NCBI RefSeq assembly: GCF_000764305.2
Contig: NW_025947610.1
Location: 402,615-466,614 of the forward strand
Direction: 5' to 3'
DNA length: 64,000 nucleotides
DNA from: Hyalella azteca
Lineage: Eukaryota; Arthropoda; Malacostraca; Amphipoda; Hyalellidae
Shown here: one piece after another, positions 20,384 to 34,680 of the stretch
Layout of the letters: every line of letters begins with the position of its first letter
Numbering within the stretch: the stretch's first letter is position 1
Translations under genes and position numbers: made by a program
The notes under the pieces: generated by a model
Databases searched by the model: none
Told to the model about the DNA's origin: nothing
Seen by the model: only the letters and a program-made list of their open reading frames with translations

Positions 20384-22041
20384 CATATTATCAGTGGTGG
20401 GCAGTAGCGCGCTACATTTTCAGTAGCGGTAGCGGTAGCGGCTCTACATTTAAGGCAATGTAGCGGTAGCGGTAGCGCCCGCTACATATTTAAGTAGCGA
20501 TACGAGGTTTTGCCGCAACAGTGCTACCGCTACATTTATAGATAAAGCCTTTAGATTTTACTCAAGGGGACCGGCTACCCTCCAACAAAACTTTTTTGTT
20601 TACAGACGGATCATTTTGAAACTTGGTACACATATGTAAAACAGAAATCTAAGACCTTTTTGTTCATGTAAATTAAAAAAAATGAAAGAAAACGTGGAAA
20701 TAATAGAAAACGGCAAATAAGGGGTACTCTAAAAAGTTTATAACTTTCGCAAATCACATGCTACAATGTCGAGACACATATCATTCGATTTGTAACAACA
20801 ATATCTAGCGACTGTAGAGCCCCGATTTTTTATTTTCCTCGTCGTTTTTTTCGCGTTCTTCCCATTTTTTTCACATTTTTACCCCCCCACCTTCCTCCCT
20901 CTCCCATATACAAGTCAAACCATGCACATATTACAAAAAAGCTTCTAGAGTTGCTAGGTAATGTTTTTACAAATCGAATGGTATGTCTCTCATTGCCGTA
21001 GCTTGAAAACTGTTGGAGTTATAATTTTTTAAGATGGCGTTTTTTGGATTTTTAAATTGTTCAGGGGAGCCAAATAAAGTAAAATTCATTGAAAATAGAA
21101 GATTTATTATGCCCAAAAAGTCTTGATATTGTACCCCAAGCTTTCCCAGTGCCAATTATTTGCATTCAAGGTACCAGCACGCGTCTTTAGACCTATTTAA
21201 TTATGTTCAATTTAACGTGAATAATAGGCTATAAATGGGACTTTTTATATATAAATATATATATAAATATTAATTTTACATAACTTTACAACTGCATTAC
21301 GCAAAAACTATTGCATGAACATCCATGGTAGTAGCTTTGTTAAACGCGTCTTGTTTGTAGCTTTCAAACGAGTGCAAACACTTTGCAATTAACCTAAATA
21401 ATGACATATAAATACCCTTTTTTATAAATAATGATATAAAATGATCATTTTATAAAAGTTCAAGACTGCATAGCACAAAAAAGTATTGCATGTACATCTA
21501 TGGTAGTAGCTTTGTTGAACGCGTCTCGTTTGTAGCTTTCAAACGACTGCAAACACTTTGTAATTAACGTGAGTAATGATCTATATATACAGATTTAATT
21601 CAAATAAATTTTTGTGCATATTGTTAAAAAATGTTCATATATATATTTTTAAACTTGTCTTACGCAAAAATTATAGCACGCACAGACATGCGGTAAACTG
21701 CGTTAGACGCGCCTTTTCCGCAGCTACAAAATGAGTCAAGAAAACGGTAAAGCCAAAATTTCCGATTTTTAGGGTAGCGGGTCCCCTTAATAGTATTAAA
21801 TATTATTTAAAAACCAGCATGATCCCAATAGCAGAACAATAAATATTTAGAGATTTCAAATAATTTTGGCTATTGTAGCGGCTAATGTAGCGCGCTATAT
21901 TTTAATGTAGCGGTAGCGGTAGCGCCCGTTACAATCTAGTTGGTGTAGCGGTAGCGGTAGCGCCCGCTACATTTAGAGCATGTAGCGGTAGCGGTAGCGC
22001 CGCTACATTTCCAAGTTGCGCTGCCCAGCTCTGCATATTAT
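20384..22041. mobile_element. hAT element with perfect 8-bp target duplication
   Basis: Termini CAGTGGTGGGCAGTAGCG (from 20392) and CGCTGCCCAGCTCTG (to 22033) are inverted copies. They are flanked on both sides by CATATTAT (20384-20391 and 22034-22041), the 8-bp duplication typical of hAT. Subterminal regions at both ends are packed with TAGCGGTAGCGGTAGCGCC repeats. No transposase frame is present, so it is non-autonomous. A second element appears nested inside. Confidence 0.9.
20564..21788. mobile_element. Nested element with AAGGGGACC termini inside the hAT
   Basis: AAGGGGACCGGCTACCCT (20564-20581) and its near-perfect inverse AGGGTAGCGGGTCCCCTT (21771-21788) bound 1,225 bp. The interior holds two clear direct copies of a 110-bp block (TATTGCATG...GTAGTAGCTTTGTT, near 21310 and 21490) and a third decayed one near 21665. 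No transposase is seen and no target duplication is certain. It could also be internal hAT structure. Confidence 0.55.
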
Positions 22042-25000
22042 ACAGCTCAAGGGAATGCCTTATAACTTGGAATTTGAACTGCTTTCCACACGGCGAGTGT
22101 AGAACACTAAAGTAGCTTCATGCTGGGCCGTATAGAACGTGTCTCTAGAATCTAGATTCTAGATCCTAGTGCGCATACAATTGATCATTAAATGAATTTT
22201 AATCGCTAGTAAAAATTTAACGTACGTAATAAGTGAGACATGCAAACGAAGCTTACAAAATGGAAGAGCATTACTTGCTACTAATCGACCATTTTATTTC
22301 GACCAAACAGAAATAATGTTTAAGTTAGTTCACACCAAACGATCGTCTGAGGGAACTTCGGTAATTAGTTCTTAGGAAGAAATAGCCGTTCTAAACTCCA
22401 TTAAATGATTAAAATGAAGAATATAGATGTTGTTTTCTGTCACTGCAAGCTCAAGGGATATTTTGACATGGACTGTGCAGCCAGAAAATGTTGCTCAGGA
22501 CATACCAGCGAGCATACGCGCGTGGCAGGTATCAGGCGCGTGTGAACCAAGTGGGTGTGAACCATCAAGTGAGTGTGAACCATCAAACTCGTGTGAACCA
22601 GCAAGCGCGTGTTCCGAACGCGCATAGGCATCAAGCGCGTGCGTGTCGTTAATAACGCGTGAACCATAAAGCACGTGTTCAGGTTTTCATTTTTTTTTTT
22701 AAATTCAAGAGCTCCTTCTACGCACAAGCTCCCAAAAATGTGAACGGAAGAAAGCGAAGAATAAAAAGCTCTCCAGTCGCGCTCAGTGACTGAAAGATTG
22801 GGGGCAAGCAGAGGCAGGCGTCTCTGCTCCGTAGATTTTCTAGAAAAGTTAAGGGGTTCCATCATACAAGAAGGGGGCTAAAGAAGTGGCCCGAACAGCA
22901 AACGCCCGCGCCGTTTATTCAAATCTGACAGCTTTTTGCCCGGCCTGGTTTTGAGAGCCGCCGTCATAGGCGGAAATCATCAGCATCTTTGCAGGAGTTC
23001 AACGGAGTTTTTTTTTGACACTTCGCAGGAACGAAGGCTTGTAGCTTCCTGACGTTTTTTGTGCTGGCTGTATACGGAATACCTCTGTGGCGCCAGAGTG
23101 AAGTCATTGGAATTCCAGGCTTGCTTCAATAGAATGGTTTTTCTTGCACCAATCCTTGGGTTTCACTTGCGAGTTTTGCGTCACATAAATCATGAGTGTG
23201 ATTGCAGCCACACTCCCCCTCCACCGCCGTCATAAGAGGGGGAAAATGTGGGGTGTACAATGCAGCAAGGAGAGAAAAAAAAAAGAAAAATTGCATGGAT
23301 TTCTTTAAAGTGGCGTGGAGAGGCAAACCGAAGAACGAGGGGAAGCTGTTTATGGTTTAGATGGAGGAAACGACGTTCAGCCAGCACAAAATAAAAAAAA
23401 AAAAACTTATTTCATCCGCATCTTTTACTTAACAGTCATAAACTTTTATATAATATACGTCGAAACTTGCACTTTAAGCAGCTGATTTGATCCGCGTCGA
23501 AACGCTGTCATGCCAACACGAGTTCGTTGCCTGACGTAAGTTTAGAGTTGGTCGACTAAGCTAGTCAGTATTCAACACATGGCTGCCACTGGCAGTAAGG
23601 TTCCCCAGGCTCAGATCTATCAACACCAAGATTTCCCATGAGCGCGATGATGTGAGGAATTATGATGCGTAACTGCCCGCTGTGGCTTGTGCTCCAGCAC
23701 GGATTCCGTACCTAGTGAGCATTCCAAATGTTCGCGCATTGGTAATGTTTCCTCAATGTTAATCATTGATGGATTTTGGTGGCAGTAGTCGGTTATTGAT
23801 AACAATTGACTTATAGCAGTTGAACTTATAATTTGTTCCTAATTTCTTTTAGATCCGTTCTCAATTTTGTTCATATAGTATATCTCAAAAAGTAGCGTCG
23901 TGAAGCATAAAAAGTGGCATTTTGTGGACATAGAAAGATAGTTTACGTTTATGACTGACAGGCTCTACGCTGTGCCGCTGCTGTGCCGGTCCTTACTGAA
24001 ACGATGACTGGATCCTTTCATTGAATAATAATAATAATAATAACTATAATAGACAATAGAAAACAGCACATTCAGTAAGATCAGTAGCCTAATTCACCTA
24101 AAAGAAATTTTAGATCTACTATCATTCTAGTTAGATGATTTCGGTGACCTTTAAAGTTCTATATATAAAACTGAATTGTAATAGCAATTCCGCATGCACT
24201 AAATATAGCTGTCATGAAGCATAATTAAAGTGAAAAATTCTCCTAGACAGCTAGCTGCCTTCAAACATGAGGCCTATATCTCATGTCTGTGTGTGCTTTG
24301 TCATAATGAATTAGATGTGCGCGGATTTTAAAATTTTGTGGCTATTTGAGACGTTAAAAATTTTAAGCAGCCCAAATTGTGATGGTAATGTCAATCATGT
24401 AGAATTTTATGTCATTTCAAATTTAAAACATGATCGAACCGTGAATTGGAAGCCTATCGCCTCTTGCAGTATGAACAAATGCTGAAAATGTGTTAGAATT
24501 GTTGTCACCGAAACTAGAAAAGGAAAAAAATTTAGTAGAAAGTGTTCAAATACGTGCAACAAGGATAATTCCACAGTGTTGAACATGGACAGGGCAAGGT
24601 GTGGGATTGACACAGCAGGGTGGGCAGAGGCAGGCAAAGGCAGCGGATTCAACAATCTCACCCCGCAGAAGGCTGCAGTCTCGCGGGAAATTACTTCTCT
24701 AATTGATTAGTACAGCGGGAGCAGTTTCTGCAACGCTACACCATCGCCAATTAACTAAATGAAGTGCTTTTTCTCACGGCCCGGCACTTCTTACAACATA
24801 ACCCTTGCCTTCAGAAACCCGCTTGATTTCTCAGTTCATTTGTCCCTAATTCGAGCAACGCCAATCAATGCCGGTTGGTGCACTTGGACCTATGGTGCGC
24901 GGATCTGTATTGCAAGCGAATAGTTTTATTAAATATTTGTAATGAAACTATGGTTTTATAACATTACCTGCAGTGCCTGCATTTTTAACTGTATAACATT

Positions 25001-28000
25001 ACATGCTACACTTCACACATCGCCTGCTTCACCACACGCAACACCCATTTATTATTACATTATTTAGCGCGGTAATTGAACGTTAGCTCTTTCATATATT
25101 ATCTCCCATTTAGTGTTCGGGTCACCGGAACACTCCAACAGCATGATCACATAGGGGGCTAGTCACTAATTTTTTTCACTTAAATCTCTTTCGGCAAATT
25201 TCTTTCAGCGGTATAAACCATCCACGTGCAGGTCGGAGCTGAATTTCACTTTATAAACGGTATTCCAAGGTTGACTTCTTCGTTTCAAAAACAGTGAGAG
25301 ACTAAGCCTCGCGGCCTTCATCTACTCTGGCATCACACCGCACAATAATCTCTCTATGTACACTCTCCGCATTCCACTTCCGTAAAAGTTTAACTAAAAT
25401 GGCAATGAACAAATTCCCAATAATAAATAAATTTCAATTAAAATTACTCATCCCACGCGAGACGATAAAAATACACACGAGCATTCCCCTACAATGGTTC
25501 GCGAAATTATTAGTCACGGCCAAATTATTTGCAAAAATAAAACCGAATTCAAGTATGGACGCTATCAAAGGAGCTTCTTAATGGCACAGCGCATGTAGAG
25601 CCACTTTTGATGTACACAGGAAAGCTGGAATAGGATTAAATTAACTATTCCTGACTCCATCGCATAAACTTAATGGCCACTTTTTGAAAAATTCTTGTTA
25701 ACAATATTGGGAATATTAGAATAATATATTTATTCCAAAGTTATTTGACCATGCACACCTCCACGTCTGATGTCTCAGGACAATTCAGCAAGTCAATCTA
25801 TGGGGGTAAACCCATGCAATTTATTCAGCGATCCGTACAAATTTTAGGCCAATATCGCCGTTGATCCTCGCCTAACGAACTTTGTAACTTCGTAAGCCCT
25901 CGTTACGCAGAATTTTGCGAGGGTCTGCTGCTGCAGAGCTCTCACTCCATCAGCAGAGACTCGTTTGCTTCTGCCTCACAAACACCGAGTTGTTGTTGTC
26001 GATTATGCCTCATTTGGGGTAGCAAAGACCCTAGAAAATCCCTCACCTAAATATGAATCAAGACAAATTGGTATCTGCAACCCAGATTTGGTTAAAAAAC
26101 AAATTTAGTGGGCCGATCTGTCTGTTCATTAGGGTATGTAATCATATAAATGTGAGAATAAATTGCTAAGTTATCATTACATTCCATTTTCAATGAGTAA
26201 CGAAATTAATTAAATTACTGAGAATTAGGATTCTATACATATTCTTAAAAAACACGAATTTTAATTTTTTTCAATGAGATAAAGTTTAGATGAGGATTAT
26301 TATCTAACCTATTTATAGTAAAAATTTATATAGAGCTTAATGGTAACTGGAAACATTTGATCATGAAAACATTTGATCTCGATATTTTTCATCATCAGAT
26401 CCTTTTTGAGACGACCGTGGCGCCAAACGAATGAACACCATACGCAACTCAGCCTAAGCGGCCACCTTGGCTAACCTAACCTCAAAATTGGATGAACGCG
26501 TCTTCGTGCTGTTGGTGCCTCATACCTTTGATGCACTCGGCCACGAATGCGTTTATGAAAAGGTGTTTCACTTGCTGGCCGCCAATCGCAAGCCTAATGA
26601 AGTCAACAAGGTTTACCTCCGATTGAACTATTCGCCAAAAAGTTTTTTTTTTTAAATTAAATTCTTGGGTGACACGAGCTACTGAATAGCGCCGCGCGTC
26701 GCATCGCTGACGTTTACAGAGACGCCACAAATTTCGGAGTTCCAGAGATCAGGCCGCGACTTTGCAGTGACCATCGAACCCGCAGTTGCTCTTTGCAAGC
26801 CACAAGACTACAGGACTAATTGACTTCCTTTGTAGCGCCCGAATATTTCAACAGGTCGCCTCTCGCTGCAGCCAACCGCTAACCGCAGGTCTGATTTACC
26901 GACGAGCAAAATAATGTGCATTACAATGTGTCATGGACGGCAACGAAATAGACTTAGCATAACCTAATTTTTGAAAAATTTTAGCAAATATTGAAAGCAC
27001 TATAATGTGCGATGCATCCCTAGTACATTTTAATTATGGAGAGAAACATTTGATATTTTTTTTCTCACAAAATCGCCTCATTAATTCGAGTTGAATAGAA
27101 GATTATCACGAATAAACTTATTTTTTGTTTATTCACTCACGTCTTTCAATAAAACCATTTAACTTTAAAGCTTTTACACGTATTGAATTTTGACTTCCAT
27201 TTTGATTTAAATGAAGTTAATTGGTAAAGTCTCAAACTTGTAATTCGCTCAATGAGATATGAAAAATTTCTTTGTACACTCACATTGTGCAAAGAATTTG
27301 GAGGTCTTTCAAAAAAGTCTGCCGGTTTCACTTCTAAGAGCACCAGGTGTAATTTTGATTCATTGGTGGTTTATTTTCTTTTTTTTTAATGTTCCCATCG
27401 AATAATTCTTGACAATTAAAGTCAAGGTTGTGAGTGAGGTAGATGGTTGAAGGAAACCAATTATGTTGTAACGACGGGACGCTTGTGTTCACTTAGAATG
27501 ACAACAAAAGCTATCGAGTTCAGGATGGGGTATTACCTAGGATTACGCTGTCAATTTGCGAGACATGATACGGGCTCTACTGAAGCGGCTAATGCTAAAA
27601 TAGTGCTAGATGGCATTGATGGACATATTATTATATTACTTTTTTTGTTTAATATATAACACGAAATGAGTGAGCAATAGAGTAGCGCGAAGATAAACGC
27701 TTATTCAATGTACTAATATAATGGCGAAATTGGGTTAAATTAATATGATTAAAGCAATCGCCTGATAATTGTTGCAACCATTGCACGAATCACTTTCAAA
27801 AGGAAATAAAAGCGGATACTTGGAAGAGAAGAAAGTCTCATAAAAGTCTTATATACGTTAAGATAAGTGCAGCATCGCATGCTATAACAGTTGAAGCAAA
27901 TGTCAGGCGGTGACTTAAGGAAGACATCAAATCAACGCGAGTGCCGGCGTTCCGACCAATTGATGCGAAGTCTGGCGCTAAACGGTGCTACGCTGCTGCC

Positions 28001-30120
28001 CTCTGACCCTTACAGCGTTCAGATAAACTCAGACAACAGAATCAAGGATAATCCTTGATGAAACAAAGCTTCATCAATTTCTGATGCGTTGACATTGCTT
28101 CATCTGTTGGTACATCGTTGTTCTTGAGAAAGCATCTTTGCTGTGGTAAAAATCCTTACATATACAAGCTTTGGATTCTGAGTTTAGATTCACGGACACG
28201 CCGCTTGGGTTGAGTGTGAGCTCGGCTTAGGAGGACGTTACAAGGCTCGTTGAGCATCTTCGCGGGTCTAAGGTCTCTAAAGTCACCTTTATTGAGATTT
28301 TAGTGTGTGTATAACATTGAATTTTGCTTTACAGTTTTATACAAGAAGTTTTCTTGAGAGCCTTGCTCGTGTGGCAAGGATCTCAGTTCCAGGGATAAAC
28401 TAAATGGAACTGGGATAAACTGGAACTCAGTTCCAGGGATAAACTATATATAAACTACACATTTAATGAGTTATGGACGCAGAATCAGAAATTGAGTAAT
28501 GGAACTGGAGCATCAGAATTTAATCGGGAAAAATTTACTATACCGTTGCCTGAATACGGTACATATTTTGGGTCCTCATATACCTCGTCGTTTGGAGTAT
28601 TAATTTATTTTTAAACAATAAAGTAAGATTAGACGGTTATATGCAGTTTAATAGTTTAATTATCATGTATCCTTGAAAACTTTTTAATGAGAATCGCTTC
28701 ATATATTGCCTATATCAGCAACGTTTTTTTATAAAAGGTCGATGAAAATGCAAGGGAAGTAGCGCGCCCAGGAAATGTAATTAGCTTGTATTCCACTGAC
28801 TGCATTTAATAAAAAACGCTTCCATTCTCACTGCGGTGGTATTTAATGTCCTCTCTGAACAGTCGATGTCCTCTAGCATTCCTGTTGTTGTGCTGCTGCA
28901 GTGCTTGCAGGGACAAACAACAGAAACAAATATTAACCCGTAAAAAGAAATGCACGTCTCCCCATCACCCGCATGACGCTGGTGTAGTTAAGACAGAGTG
29001 TGGGTCAATGTGGATCAGTTCTTATTGCCTCGAGTGAAGTGACCACCGCCGATTTTAACCCTTTGTCTATTGGAAAACTTTTAACTCTTTGTCTACTGAA
29101 AGAGACTCTTGTTACTGGAAAATTAGTACCAATAGCATTGTTCCATTTATGATGGTTAGTGAACTCATGGAGGAAGGGTTGAAATTTACAACTAAGTATG
29201 CATCAGTGGCCGTAACCCAATTATTTACAGTGACTAAATGTACTATGAAACGTCAAAAGTTTAAGCTTATTGGTTACAAAGTATGGTAGTTTCATTATAT
29301 AATACGTGAAGTGATATCTTTATAACCTAATAGCGGTCTCATATTTTTCATGACTACGCCTACATATCTTTTGGCATTCCCGAGCCCATGAATCATGAAC
29401 AGTAATTATCGAACAATATTTTTATACCTACAATCAATATTTATTTAAAATTAAAATCCCATAGCGTGAAAAACTACGGAATAATAAAAAATATCAATAC
29501 TGTGAAGAATAAGCCGATGGAAGAATAAAAAAGATTAATACTTTGAAGAGCAAGCCAAATGTGGGGGAAGAGTCAATCATGCTGATTGCATCACTGATTG
29601 GTGGCGTTAATACGAAAAATTTCGCCCGATGTCGCGGCGGCAGCTAAACAATCGTTGCAATGTCATCAAAAATTTACCATAATTGAAACCATTTAGAAAA
29701 TTACAAAATTCAAATCATAAATTTTATACGTTAATCAGCCGTAATGGCAATTGTGGATGCGCAATATTACGCAAATATGAGGGAGAGAAATCAATCATTC
29801 TTGGCAATTCGGTAAAAAATATTTCTGTTAACGAAAAATTAGAAATTTTAGCTTGAAATAATTTGATTATATTCCAAACCAATGGTAATTATATTATTAT
29901 TTCTTATTAATTTAATTTCTTAACTTTAAAATACAAAACTTTATCCATAGCTTCAAAGTTGACACACCTTCCTGTGCACGGAAGAGCCGCTAAATTCCTG
30001 CGGGATAATCAGGAAAAGATTTACATATGATTTAAATTAACTTTTAAATTCGCTACGCCTTTGCGTAGCCATAGAAAACTTACTCAGCTCCAGCGATGAT
30101 GACTTGTTGATACACGAGGA
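22042..30120. other. Long intergenic stretch without recognisable genes
   Basis: I see only short open frames without family resemblance. Minor repeats: degenerate GTGTGAACCATCAA units (about 22530-22680), an AAT run (24023-24042) and a duplicated CAGTTCCAGGGATAAACT phrase (about 28380-28450). Base composition is AT-rich throughout. Confidence 0.5.
22530..22680. repeat. Degenerate repeat of GCGTGTGAACCATCAA units
   Basis: About 150 bp of loosely repeated 18-22 bp units sharing GTGTGAACCA and CAAGCGCGTG. It produces a minus-strand frame of 141 codons rich in His/Thr/Leu, which I regard as non-coding. Confidence 0.6.
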
Positions 30121-30505
30121 AAATGGTTGATGCGCTTGGGAACCTTTTGCTACACGAAAAAATGGGTTGATATCACAGGGAGATGGTTGATGCGTTAGTA
30201 TATGTATTGCTACACGAAAAAATGGGTTGATGTCCCAAGGAGATGGTTGATGCGTTAGTATATGTATTGCTACACGAAAAAATGGGTTGATGTCCCAAGG
30301 AGATGGTTGATGCGTTAGAATATGTATTGCTACGCGAAAAAATGGGTTGATGCATAAATTGAAGAGGAAAAAGGATGAACGAATGAAAGAGGTTACATGA
30401 TGCGCCAAGAAGTGGATTGATGTGTGAGGGAACAGGTTGATGCTTGAGGCAACTCTTTGATGCTGTATGGGGAAGAATTGATGGGGGAAGCGATGGGTTC
30501 ATGCG
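30121..30505. repeat. 60-bp minisatellite, four copies plus decaying TTGATG tail
   Basis: Units of exactly 60 bp (30121, 30181, 30241, 30301) share GAGATGGTTGATGCGTTAG and CTACACGAAAAAATGGGTTG. TTGATG-containing fragments continue to about 30505. The unit length is a multiple of three, so minus-strand frames of 109-132 codons are open by construction. Confidence 0.92.
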
Positions 30506-33500
30506 CGAGATGGGCGAGGTTTACGGCTTCAGTTTGCCCAGGAAATGTAACTCGCGCTTTACGACCCGAGCTCCGTGAGAACAGCAGTCGCCTTGACGCC
30601 AGCATCGTAACTGCTTGATGCGGACCTATGACATGTAAGGCAGGGAATACAAGGATCTCTGAAACACAAACCCGAGTCGCAAGCAAATATTGAGATGAGT
30701 GTTGCAAATAGAATAGAATAGAAGTGTCGGCGTTGAAGAAATAGGCCCATGGCCTGTTGCCGATTCTTGAACTTTTCGTGACTTGATACACAAGGGATCC
30801 GGCCTTTGGAACCCGATCTTTCCATAAGTGACGATTGATTGAAATAGCTGCTGGACTTATTGCCTGGTCCGTAATTTGCTATACTCAAAATGTAATATTT
30901 GTTAGGCCGAAGTTGTATGTCCCTGAATAGCTTAAAAAATACAAAAAAAATAGTAATTTTAGTAATTAATATTTTAATTAGGATGCTGAAAATACACAAT
31001 ATTCATTGTATCGCACATTTGACAATGAAATGCTACATTGTTACAGTGCAAAGATTGGTGAAACATGGAAAGAAACCATCCAAATGATCTTTCCATTTGC
31101 TTCAAATCTGACCAAGATACGTATTTTGTAGGGATCAAATACATTTATATATTCACGACTTCTGAAAACTATTAAATCTGCTCGTCATTCACATGCTGCT
31201 CGCAAACAAACGCTTCCAAAGCGGTGTAGGGGAAGATTGGTGCTCCATTTTGGAATTCCGTCGTACATTTCATTTTAAAAAGTAACTTCACTTGGGGCTC
31301 AGCGTTAACCACAGACGATAGGAACTGCTGCATGTAAATCCAGAACATCGAAGATTCCATATTCATTTGGAATGAAACGTTGATAAAAGGCTTGTTTCTG
31401 CAGAGAATTTCAATTGAAATCTACGACGTCGACCTTTTTTAAAGAAAACTCCAAGCCCTTCTCTGGACTTGGCGGGGTTGCCGTGGCAACCGAAGTGTTA
31501 CACGGATTGTGTTCGAAGGTTGTACGGCTATTAATCAGGAATGAGTTCATTAATAATGAATAAAATACCAGGTAATTTAAGATGGAAAGTACCAAATACC
31601 TATGATTATGACGTTCTCTCTACAATGAACTTGAAATAGATCCTTCAATATAGAAATAATCGAGAGTTAAAAGTAGCGATACAAGGAATAATAGTTAAAT
31701 ACTGAGACCGAAAACCGCAGACCTTACGACGATATTTCAGAAAAGAAGTTGCCCTCACCACGGGTAACTGAAACTAAGTGATGAAATCTAGAAAAGGTTT
31801 GATTTCGATCAAAATATTCCCGCCTAATAAGAGGCACTACCTTGTGAAATGTAGAAATGTTATTTTTATAACTGTATTAAGTTGACATATAGTTTTAAAT
31901 AAACTATTGTTTGCTATTGTAACTCCACACAAATGTTATACAACATTTGAGGCCACAATAAACGTTTTTTTTTGTAAAGTTTCTAAATAAATGAGTCCGT
32001 ATTTGTACGATCTAGTTGAATTTATCTCTTTGGTGGGGAAAATGAGTATCGTGAAGAGCGATATCGCTCGGTAGTTGAAGTAAAAAAAATCGTGGACGTA
32101 TAAAAACATATTTCAGGAACATTTTCAGTCTTCCATGAAGGTATCAATGAAAATTGAAAATTATTTTATTTACTTTATTGATACAAATGTTGCCGAGCAA
32201 TCTCCACACTGAGATGTACTCTGAAAATAATACTATTGGATTTATAATGGCTTCAAGAATCTTTTGTTTTACCCCGTAATTTCTATCGGTGCTTTGAGCG
32301 ATGAAAACACGTAACAATCCTCGGTATTAGCCGATCTTGATGCCTGTTAGGGGCACAGCCGGAAGTGATCCGATCATTTGTCCGTGCAGATCATCCACTC
32401 GCCGATTAGTTCTCCGCTCATCAGACGCGTAGATAAGAACGCATGTAAAACATCGAGCGTTTGAAGCCGGCGATGAGGGCCGTATTTTGCTGACCAGTAT
32501 CGCGGTCGCGCATCGCAGATCTCAAAGCGCGCTCATGTTTTACGCGGAGCTTTAAAAGCGCGCAAGATTGCTCCTCTGAGCTACTGATAAGACCGATAAA
32601 AATAATACAAAGCATGGACCGATTGAGCGCTGCTCTTGCACACACCGAGTCTTCCGCGCTGTGGCGAGCACTAGATACACTCAAAAAAATTAGAGAGAGA
32701 CTTTGTTCGAATAGCGACGCACTTTTCGCATTTGTTTGGGTCATTCTGACGAAGTTTGGGTCGTATCAGTGCTACGTCCGCTCTTTGATTTGCTGTGTGT
32801 AACTAACTTATCTGTAGTCTACTACATGGGTAATGTTGGCCGACACAAGAGCGGCCGTCTAAAGACTAAATAGAAGGATAGTCTCGCAAAGTAATAGGTA
32901 GTTCAGTTTGGCAGAATTTGTTCTTGTAAACAAGTTTCATTCTAGATGATCATTTTGTTCATAATTTTCTTGCTTTTTTTAACATACTGTAAACGAAGAC
33001 TGCTACTTCTTTCTACAGTCCGGGGAAGTGTAAAGATAATGATCCATAATACGATGTTATCATTTCCGTTCCGCGTTTTGCTGATCAATAAGTGATGTAA
33101 GTTTAATAAATGGCAGTTTCCTGGTTTTATTCGCCCATTTTATGATGCCAATGAACTTAAGGAAATCATGTTGTGTACCTAAAATACATCAGTTAATTCT
33201 TTCATGTTGGTTTGCTTGCGCTATAACCGAGAAATTCATTTTTTCAGTAATGCAATGTCAAGCTAAGTACCTTATCTGCGGGGGGTTTAGCAAAAACATT
33301 GCCGCTGTGAATCGGAATGAAACTTCAACATAAAAGTATGATGAATTTATCGTCTCCTTATTAATTGCAAAATTTGGGCATTGTATATTTTACAGCGCAA
33401 TTTGAGCGTCCTGTATTGTTATCATCACTGCTAACTATAGTTTTTCAATACTGGTGGTTGCTATTATTTGAAAATACTGAAATTAACTCTACAGGCAGGT

Positions 33501-34440
33501 TAATTTCGGAATAATTCCATTGCCTTAGGTTATTTCTAGCCCTTACTTTGATGGCGAAGAAATGATAATTTTTATCGAACGATGTCGTCGCGTGTCAATA
33601 AAAGTTTTCTCGATGGTTGAGGGGATAATCTGGGATATATAAAGAGAGTGTTAGTGATGTAATATATCGCATATTTATCGACATCAGGGCATATTTATGA
33701 TGAGTAATCGCGAACAACAAAATTAAATCGCTATTGCAGGGTATCAGATCGAAGAATAAACAACAAAAATTCGAATCGAGGACTTATAGGTAGTGTAATT
33801 AATTTCTGCTTCATTTTCATGCTATTTAATACAGAGGATATTTATTTTATATGTAAGAGTTTTGCTGGAGGATTTGATGGAAAAATATATATTTGATACG
33901 AATATTGTTTTGAGTTACGTAGGTCTCAAAGATCGATCTCTTGAAATTTTTTTGAGTATAGAAATATAGTGGAGAAGCTTTATATGAATATTCGTTTTGC
34001 AATCAAATCGCTGAAATTAATTCTTAAAGAAATTTCGTACATTAGGAAGAGCTATGTTAAAGTAATCTGAAGCCGTACAATGTGAAACGTAAATAATAGA
34101 GATTGGAGTCTGAATGGCATCCATATATAAATTTTCGAGGTAATTACCTAAAGAAGCACGACCTTCCATTAATATGGATTATGTATGACCGTACAAGCTT
34201 TTCAACATTATAAATATTTTCGAGGTAATTATCTAAAACAACACGACCTTCTATTAATTTAAGTTATATATGACCGTATAAGCTTTGTAATATTTTATTT
34301 CAAAGTTGTATGCATTCTATATTCAAAGTTGCTGTGGTGATCCTGGAGCAAGGTTAAAATTTGATTGGGTTCTTTTAATATCAACTTGGTAGATATGTGG
34401 TAACGCTTGGTATACGTTCGAATATACAGGCTAATTAAAA
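30506..34440. other. No gene recognised
   Basis: Minus-strand frames at 30559-30999 and 32421-32744 have no recognisable domain or splice context. A phrase at 32741-32780 (GTCATTCTGACGAAGTTTGG) recurs in diverged form at 54602-54640, suggesting a dispersed repeat. Confidence 0.45.
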
Positions 34441-34445
34441 TAGTC

Positions 34446-34680
34446 ACATATATATATATATATACATATATCATGCAATGTTGGTGTGATGATGATGAAT
34501 CAAAGTTGAAAAATGAATCAAATTCAACGTACCAAGAACGCTAATTTCACCGCTTCAACGTTGAAATTTGGTTGTTCTACGTCTCTTAGCGTGTTGCTAC
34601 CATTTCAACGTAGATTAAAATTTTTGTTGATCTACATTTCAACCTGAAATCAACGTTGTTTCAACGTTATATGCCTGCTG
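34446..34680. repeat. TA run followed by a CAACGTTGA-rich inverted-repeat element
   Basis: A TATATA run (34448-34463) precedes about 170 bp in which TCAACGTTGAAAT, TTTCAACGTAGAT and GTTTCAACGTTAT recur in both orientations. Similar words recur at 55970-56235, so this may be a dispersed MITE-like family. Confidence 0.5.

Noticed and set aside
22440..22865. 141-codon minus-strand frame
   Set aside because: Its core is the GTGTGAACCATCAA repeat read backwards and the rest shows no family resemblance.
30037..30999. Minus-strand frames of 109-146 codons
   Set aside because: Frames overlapping 30121-30505 reflect the 60-bp unit. The frame at 30559-30999 has no recognisable domain or splice context.
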